From Proteus columbae (GTDB taxonomy: Bacteria > Pseudomonadota > Gammaproteobacteria > Enterobacterales > Enterobacteriaceae), in contig NZ_NGVR01000011.1 of the NCBI RefSeq assembly GCF_002777965.1, positions 1 through 33,282 of the forward strand: a stretch of 33,282 bases of DNA, in the 5' to 3' direction. The notes beneath the pieces were generated by a model. It had not been told where the DNA came from, made no database searches, and saw only the letters and a program-made list of their open reading frames with translations. The translations under genes were made by a program, and so were the position numbers. Positions 28,372 through 33,282 of the stretch are shown one piece after another. Numbering within the stretch: the first letter of the stretch is position 1; each line of letters opens with the position of its first letter.

Positions 28372-28400
28372 ATGATAATAGTTCTCAGTATCATTTGTAA
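28372..28400 (-). promoter_or_regulatory. ryhB promoter with Fur box
   Basis: On the minus strand GATACTGAGAACTATTATC (28374-28392) matches the 19-base Fur consensus at 15 positions. It lies between a -35-like TTACAA (28395-28400) and a -10-like TATCAT (28372-28377) spaced 17 bases apart, so bound Fur would cover the promoter. Fur repression of ryhB is established in E. coli. Confidence 0.82.
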
Positions 28401-28620
28401 AGCCCTTTTTTTAAGCAAATTAGAAAAAATAGCTAAAAAAGTTTTAACTCACTGATTAACGAGTTATTTTATTTTAATAATTTTTTAAAACAGTAATATA
28501 ACCAAATAGTTAACAATATTCTTTATGGGGTCATTTATAGGAAAAAGAAGAGAAAATGTGACATAAAACCCGAGGAAAGGAAGGGATATAAGGTATTTTG
28601 AATCTCTAGCGAGAAATACA
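28401..28620. other. AT-rich intergenic region upstream of ryhB
   Basis: About 220 bases with no open frame that has a ribosome binding site and no further conserved RNA that I recognise. Confidence 0.5.
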
Positions 28621-28623
28621 AGA

Positions 28624-28652
28624 AGAAAAAGCCATCATTGATTGATGATGGC
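28624..28652 (-). terminator. yhiN terminator
   Basis: GCCATCAT (28631-28638) and ATGATGGC (28645-28652) form an 8-bp stem. On the minus strand a T-run follows (complement of 28626-28630). It is about 80 bases past the yhiN stop. Confidence 0.82.
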
Positions 28653-28733
28653 TAGTTTTTATTATGTATAACTTATAAGTTTATAGAATTATAAAACCGA
28701 TATTTATAACTTTAATATTTACAAATTCATTTA

Positions 28734-29951
28734 TTATTGCTCAACAAAAGTCGATTTTGGTGTTGAAATAAGGCTCTGTGCACAGGCATAAGCTGAGCTC
28801 CACGCCCACTGAAAGTTATATCCACCTAACCAACCCGTCACATCAACCACCTCTCCAATAAAATAGAGTCCTTTTACTTTTATGGCTTCCATTGTTTTAG
28901 AGGAAAGGGCTCTAGTATCTACACCGCCTAGTGTGACTTCTGCGGTGCGATATCCCTCAGTACCATTGGGCTGAACTTGCCATTCTTGTAGTAACGTTGC
29001 AATTTGCGTAATACGTTCATTACTCAGTTGAGCCAGAGAAACATCAGGTAATTGTTTATTTTCTATCATTATTTCAATAAAACGCTTTGGTAATAAGCGA
29101 GAAAGCGTATTTTTTAATGACTGATTTGGATGCTCTTGTCGTTTTTCTTGTAGTAGGCTTTCCAGATCAACACTTGGAAGTAAGTTAATACTTACATACT
29201 CTCCTGCTTGCCAATAACTTGAAATTTGTAAAATCGCAGGGCCTGAAAGACCGCGGTGCGTAAAAAGAATATTTTCTTTAAAACTTGTTCCGTTTTTTGC
29301 CGTCACAATAGCAGGTACAGCAACACCGGATAGTTGGCTTAATTGTTCAAGTTGAGGTTTATGCAGAGTAAAAGGTACTAAACCTGCGCGAGTAGGTAAA
29401 ACAGAAAGCCCAAATTGTTCTGCAACTTTATAGCCAAAAGGAGTAGCCCCTAAACCGGGCATAGAAAGACCACCACTGGCAATGACCACAGAAGGTGTTG
29501 TGATAGTTTTTCCATCAACAAAAATAGTAAAGCCCACATCTGTTTTCTCGATTTGCGTGACTTCACTACGTAAGCGAACACTTACTTTCCCTTTTTGACA
29601 TTCAGTGAGTAATAAATCAACAATTTGCTGTGCTGAATCATCACAAAATAGCTGTCCTAACGTTTTTTCATGGTAGGCGATGTTATGTTTTTGCACTAAT
29701 TCAATAAAATCCCATTGTGTATAGCGAGCAAGTGCTGACTTACAGAAATGAGGATTCTCTGATAAGTACGCCGAAGGTTCGATATACATATTGGTGAAAT
29801 TACAACGCCCACCACCTGACATTAGAATTTTACGGCCCGCTTTTTTGCCATTATCGAGGACTAAAACAGATAATCCTGCTTGTCCTGCTAAAGACGCACA
29901 AAAAAGCCCCGCGGCACCTGCACCTATAATTACTGTATCGTATGATCCCAC
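28734..29951 (-). CDS. yhiN: HI0933-family flavoprotein YhiN
   Basis: A 405-residue FAD-dependent oxidoreductase of the HI0933/BaiN family (E. coli YhiN, 400 residues); the reaction in this branch is not settled. The FAD-binding GAGAAG is at 10-15, followed by GRKILMSGGGRCNFTN (39-54). The C-terminal family motif GEVVDVTGWLGGYNFQWAWS is also present. It diverges from pitA as in E. coli. The ATG at 29951 gives the family's usual start. Confidence 0.94.
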   Translation of the reverse strand: MGSYDTVIIGAGAAGLFCASLAGQAGLSVLVLDNGKKAGRKILMSGGGRCNFTNMYIEPSAYLSENPHFCKSALARYTQWDFIELVQKHNIAYHEKTLGQLFCDDSAQQIVDLLLTECQKGKVSVRLRSEVTQIEKTDVGFTIFVDGKTITTPSVVIASGGLSMPGLGATPFGYKVAEQFGLSVLPTRAGLVPFTLHKPQLEQLSQLSGVAVPAIVTAKNGTSFKENILFTHRGLSGPAILQISSYWQAGEYVSINLLPSVDLESLLQEKRQEHPNQSLKNTLSRLLPKRFIEIMIENKQLPDVSLAQLSNERITQIATLLQEWQVQPNGTEGYRTAEVTLGGVDTRALSSKTMEAIKVKGLYFIGEVVDVTGWLGGYNFQWAWSSAYACAQSLISTPKSTFVEQ

Positions 29952-30260
29952 AATGATGTCTCGTTCTTGGTTTTCTCTGACTACTTAATCAATGATTTTC
30001 GCGTAAGATCAGAGTGTTTTTGTAAAATTATATGGAGAAATCTGCATTTTTCACCTAAATTCTTATTAGCAAGGAAAAAAATTGTCAGAAATTTACTTTT
30101 TTTTTATTTTTATTAATTAAATGATATATAAGGAATTATCTTAAAAAGGCTCTAATTTTCTTGGTTATCAAATCAAAAAAAGGTTAAATTTCGCTTCCAC
30201 CGTTCGCATTTGTCGCTGATAATGCGCCGCGTTCATGTCCAACTAACTGGCTTAACGTCT
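29952..30260. other. yhiN-pitA divergent intergenic region
   Basis: About 310 bases that must contain both promoters. The left part is very AT-rich. In-frame starts at 30210 (TTG) and 30222 (ATG) precede pitA, but homology begins at 30261. No operator could be fixed. Confidence 0.5.
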
Positions 30261-31760
30261 ATGCTACATTTGTTTACTGACCTAGAATTTCATACAGGTT
30301 TGATGTTGGTTTTAGCACTGTTATTTGTGCTATTTTATGAAGCTATTAACGGCTTCCATGATACCGCAAATGCGGTAGCAACTGTTATCTATACTCGTGC
30401 TATGCGTGCGCAATTTGCGGTCGTGATGGCGGGTGTATTTAACTTCCTTGGAGTTTTGCTCGGTGGATTGAGCGTAGCTTATGCTATCGTTCACTTGTTA
30501 CCGACAGATCTTCTGCTGAATGTGAGCTCTGCTCATGGCCTTGCCATGGTCTTCTCGTTGCTGTTAGCCGCCATTATCTGGAACTTAGGTACATGGTATT
30601 TCGGTATTCCAGCATCAAGTTCACATACGCTGATAGGTGCTATCATTGGTATTGGTTTAACAAATGCTATCGTGACAGATTCGTCTATCGTTGACGCATT
30701 AAACATACCAAAAATGATCAGTATCTTCCTATCACTCATTCTTTCACCAATTATCGGCTTGGTTATTGCAGGCGCGATGATTTTCTTACTGCGCCGTTAC
30801 TGGAGTGGTACGAAAAAACGTCGTCGTATTCACCTGACACCCGCTGAACGTGAGAAGCAAGATGGTAAGCGTAAGCCGCCATTTTGGACTCGTACTGCTC
30901 TGATTTTATCAGCAGTTGGGGTGAGTTTCTCTCATGGTGCAAATGATGGGCAGAAAGGTATCGGTCTTATCATGTTGGTATTAATTGGCGTGGCGCCTGC
31001 GGGCTTTGTCGTCAATATGAGTGCGAGCGGATACGATATCACCAAAACTCATGATGCAGTTGTACACTTACAACAATATTATGAGAAACATCAGCCAGCG
31101 CTACAGCATGCTATTGATAATACACCAGTAGTACCAGCACAAGCTGATGCTAGTGATACCGATTTCCATTGTAATAGCGCAAGAACGCCAATTGTTCTGA
31201 ATCAAACAGAACAGATGCTTGCTAATATTAGCTCTTATGATGAGCTAACAGCAGACCAGCGTGCTCAAATGCGTCGATTACTTATGTGTATTGCTGATAC
31301 CGCAACAGAAGTGGCTAAATTACCAGAAACTAGCGCCCAAGATGCACGGTTCTTAAAAACATTGAGTCGTGACCTGCTAAACACAGTGGAATATGCTCCA
31401 ATTTGGATCATTATCGCAGTGGCATTAGCGCTCTCTATTGGGACAATGGTAGGTTGGAAACGCGTTGCAGTAACGATTGGTGAGAAAATTGGTAAAAAAG
31501 GTATGACTTACGCTCAAGGGGTTTCTGCTCAGGTAACAGCAGCAGTTTCCATCGGTGTAGCAAGTTATACGGGTATGCCTGTATCAACAACACAAGTTCT
31601 GTCATCTGCAGTTGCAGGTACGATGATTGTTGATGGTGGTGGTGTTCAAACGAAGACAGTGAAAAATATTGCACTGGCTTGGATCTTAACATTACCAGTT
31701 AGCATTGGTTTATCAGGTTTACTTTATTGGATATCACTTACATTTATTGTGAATAGCTGA
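30261..31760 (+). CDS. pitA: Low-affinity phosphate/metal-phosphate transporter PitA
   Basis: PitA takes up phosphate as a neutral metal-phosphate complex using the proton gradient; it can also carry zinc. The 499 residues equal the E. coli length. The inverted-repeat PHO4 signatures are [16 protein letters not shown] near residue 30 and [12 protein letters not shown] near residue 231. About ten membrane spans flank a hydrophilic loop (about residues 260-375). I chose the ATG at 30261 because MLHLF is the usual start, though the ribosome binding site is poor. The C-terminal half has [13 protein letters not shown], where E. coli has STTH. Confidence 0.96.
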   Translation: MLHLFTDLEFHTGLMLVLALLFVLFYEAINGFHDTANAVATVIYTRAMRAQFAVVMAGVFNFLGVLLGGLSVAYAIVHLLPTDLLLNVSSAHGLAMVFSLLLAAIIWNLGTWYFGIPASSSHTLIGAIIGIGLTNAIVTDSSIVDALNIPKMISIFLSLILSPIIGLVIAGAMIFLLRRYWSGTKKRRRIHLTPAEREKQDGKRKPPFWTRTALILSAVGVSFSHGANDGQKGIGLIMLVLIGVAPAGFVVNMSASGYDITKTHDAVVHLQQYYEKHQPALQHAIDNTPVVPAQADASDTDFHCNSARTPIVLNQTEQMLANISSYDELTADQRAQMRRLLMCIADTATEVAKLPETSAQDARFLKTLSRDLLNTVEYAPIWIIIAVALALSIGTMVGWKRVAVTIGEKIGKKGMTYAQGVSAQVTAAVSIGVASYTGMPVSTTQVLSSAVAGTMIVDGGGVQTKTVKNIALAWILTLPVSIGLSGLLYWISLTFIVNS

Positions 31761-31789
31761 TAACAGTAAATTACCCAAGTTTGTTTATA

Positions 31790-31817
31790 AACGGTGACTT
31801 TTAGTCACCGTTTTTTT
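31790..31817. terminator. Terminator between pitA and uspB
   Basis: AACGGTGACT (31790-31799) and AGTCACCGTT (31803-31812) form a perfect 10-bp stem with a 3-base loop, then T. It lies between convergent genes and may serve both. Confidence 0.93.
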
Positions 31818-31827
31818 GTTTTTGTCG

Positions 31828-32160
31828 CTACCAAAAAAGCATCGCAATTAAACTTGCGACAGCCAAAATACAAAAACGACTAACAAGATAAAATTGCCGA
31901 TAAATTCGATCGCAACGCATAATAACTTCAGGATTATGATGATTGATGTATTGGCGTTGGTTGATATAGCGGATAAGTCGCAACTGTTTTGAAAATTGCC
32001 CATGCATAGTAAAAAATCCATTGCCATCCACCGATTGGTAGAGCAAAGGATCAGATTGGCGCAAGATGGTGAGCAATACCCGAATAGATGAAAAATAACG
32101 CATCATATTAATCAGGCAAAGAATACATAGCGCCCAAAAGACAACAATGACATTAAACAT
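31828..32160 (-). CDS. uspB: Universal stress protein B
   Basis: UspB is a small inner-membrane protein, sigma-S-dependent in E. coli and linked to ethanol resistance in stationary phase; its mechanism is unknown. The 110 residues (E. coli 111) have a membrane span at each end (about 3-20 and 90-109) and the conserved middle SDPLLYQSVDGNGFFTMHGQ. GGGAGGGG on the minus strand precedes the ATG. It diverges from uspA. Confidence 0.95.
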   Translation of the reverse strand: MFNVIVVFWALCILCLINMMRYFSSIRVLLTILRQSDPLLYQSVDGNGFFTMHGQFSKQLRLIRYINQRQYINHHNPEVIMRCDRIYRQFYLVSRFCILAVASLIAMLFW

Positions 32161-32566
32161 AATCCCCTCCCTAGAATAATAGATTCTGAGATGAGAAAAC
32201 CTTTACCAATAAAGGTTACTTTTTTCTCTAATTTAAGTTTAGGTGAAATTAAGCAATAAACAAAAGTGACTTTTTCAAGTTGTTTCCTTTTTCAGAAAAA
32301 AAGATAAAAAATAACTCTAAAAGGGTGTTTTTGTTGTTTTTTATACTCAATTCTCATTATTATGATGTTATTGTCGGTGAATGACATCGTGCTAATCTAA
32401 AATGGTGTATATTGTTATTTATCGATAGATGCTTTCTTGATGAATTTGACATAAGTTGTGATCAAGACGACATCTAACTTTCATCTTAAAACGTTATATT
32501 TAACACATAGGATTTAGGCTTAACCGCCTTTCCAACCGATTAATCAGCTTATGGAAGGAGTTCACG
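32161..32566. other. uspB-uspA divergent regulatory region
   Basis: About 400 AT-rich bases holding both promoters. A perfect -35 TTGACA lies at 32446-32451, but no good -10 follows at 17 bases. A TATATT at 32495-32500 is an alternative -10 closer to uspA. No small gene seen. Confidence 0.45.
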
Positions 32567-32998
32567 ATGGCTTATAAGCATATTCTAGTGGCAGTTGATT
32601 TATCCCCTGAGAGTAACGTCTTAGTACAGAAAGCTGTATCTATGGCAAAACCCTATAATGCCAAAGTTTCCTTAATTCACGTTGATGTTAACTACTCTGA
32701 TCTTTATACCGGTCTAATTGATGTCAACCTCGGTGATATGCAGCAACGTATTACTGATGAAACCCGTAACGCGTTAAAAGATCTCTCTGATAAATCAGGT
32801 TATGAAATTCAGGAAACCCTGAGTGGTAGTGGTGATTTAGGTCAAGTTCTGGTTGATGCGATTAAGAAATACGATATGGATTTAGTCGTTTGTGGTCATC
32901 ACCAAGACTTCTGGAGCAAATTGATGTCATCAGCACGCCAACTAATTAATACTGTGCATGTTGATATGCTGATTGTTCCTCTGAAAGATGATGAATAA
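32567..32998 (+). CDS. uspA: Universal stress protein A
   Basis: UspA is a soluble protein that accumulates on growth arrest and many stresses; its biochemical role is unsettled. The 143 residues (E. coli 144) form one Usp domain starting [16 protein letters not shown]. The glycine-rich ATP-binding signature (GxxG-9x-GS/T) is replaced by [17 protein letters not shown], as in the non-ATP-binding UspA branch. AAGGAG lies before the ATG. Confidence 0.97.
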   Translation: MAYKHILVAVDLSPESNVLVQKAVSMAKPYNAKVSLIHVDVNYSDLYTGLIDVNLGDMQQRITDETRNALKDLSDKSGYEIQETLSGSGDLGQVLVDAIKKYDMDLVVCGHHQDFWSKLMSSARQLINTVHVDMLIVPLKDDE

Positions 32999-33026
32999 TA
33001 ATCGATTGCTTGTTTAAGCAAAAAAA

Positions 33027-33052
33027 ATGCCTGCTTATGCAGGTATTTTTTT
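33027..33052 (+). terminator. uspA terminator
   Basis: ATGCCTGC (33027-33034) and GCAGGTAT (33039-33046) pair over 8 bp with one G-T, a 4-base loop, and T7 after it. A second small inverted repeat, TTGCTT/AAGCAA, lies just upstream. Confidence 0.88.
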
Positions 33053-33253
33053 GCCTAAAATTCCTATTTTTCCTGCCTTTAAACTGAGTCAACCTTTTTT
33101 TTTTGTCTAATTATGAAAAAAATGTCTTGAAGTGTGAATGTATTTTAATGATATATTCAAGAAGCAAAACAACATCAACCTCACAAAACCCAAAAATATT
33201 CCGAATAAATGAGGTTATGCCAACATCACATTACACAAAAAAGGAATAGCTGA

Positions 33254-33282
33254 ATGAATATATCTGGCTCATTATCTTCGTT
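33254..33282 (+). CDS. Start of an unidentified gene, cut by the window edge
   Basis: An ATG at 33254 follows AAGGAA (33241-33246) by seven bases and opens a frame reading MNISGSLSS to the edge. It does not match dtpB, which follows uspA in E. coli. Too short to identify. Confidence 0.4.

Noticed and set aside
33127..33157. Promoter candidate TTGAAG...TATATT before the last gene
   Set aside because: The spacing is 19 bases, and the AT-rich context gives such matches by chance.
1..33282. CRISPR arrays, tRNA genes, prophage genes, complete insertion sequences
   Set aside because: Looked for by eye on both strands. No regularly spaced repeats, no tRNA-like cloverleaf, no transposase or phage protein.

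Overview
The window is ordinary core chromosome of a low-GC enterobacterium, most likely Proteus (Morganellaceae). Almost every protein is a close relative of an Escherichia coli gene. Base composition is AT-rich, and one gene is the IgaA homologue known in Proteus mirabilis as umoB, a regulator of swarming. Species-level assignment is an inference; I cannot search a database.

Layout from left to right: (1) 1-97, the 3' end of a 5S rRNA gene and the terminator of an rrn operon entering from the left. (2) 393-1976, a lone phosphoethanolamine-transferase-type membrane protein. (3) 2409-6489, the acetate block acs-yjcH-actP on the minus strand, diverging from sodA. (4) 6768-8275, sodA with a strong Fur box, then yiiM. 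(5) 8276-8616, a small decayed accessory patch holding an antitoxin-like gene remnant and an IS-end-like inverted repeat that also acts as terminator. (6) 8617-14746 on the minus strand, the 'dam superoperon' aroK-aroB-damX-dam-rpe-gph-trpS. (7) 15326-18331 on the minus strand, the hof DNA-uptake cluster hofM-hofN-hofO-hofQ, in which a separate hofP is missing and HofQ has an unusual N-terminus. (8) 18447-27262, mrcA, nudE (minus), igaA/umoB, hslR, hslO, pckA. (9) 27432-28400 on the minus strand, yhhW and then the small RNA gene ryhB with its Fur-controlled promoter. (10) 28734-33000, yhiN and pitA (divergent), uspB and uspA (divergent). The first codons of another gene lie at the right edge.

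How the genes work together: acs, yjcH and actP take up and activate acetate, and pckA carries the product on toward gluconeogenesis. sodA and ryhB both carry Fur-box matches, so the iron-sparing switch (Mn-SOD made, iron-protein mRNAs silenced) has two of its parts here. The aroK-trpS cluster mixes shikimate synthesis, DNA methylation, cell division and tRNA charging. PBP1a, IgaA/UmoB and DamX are envelope functions; HslR and HslO respond to heat and oxidation.

I found no convincing unknown multi-gene system. The items most worth a second look are the ryhB gene (easily missed by protein-based annotation), the HofP-like motif joined to a shortened HofQ, the remnant patch between yiiM and trpS, the loss of yrfG and yhhX relative to E. 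coli gene order, and several perfect stem-loops between operon genes.
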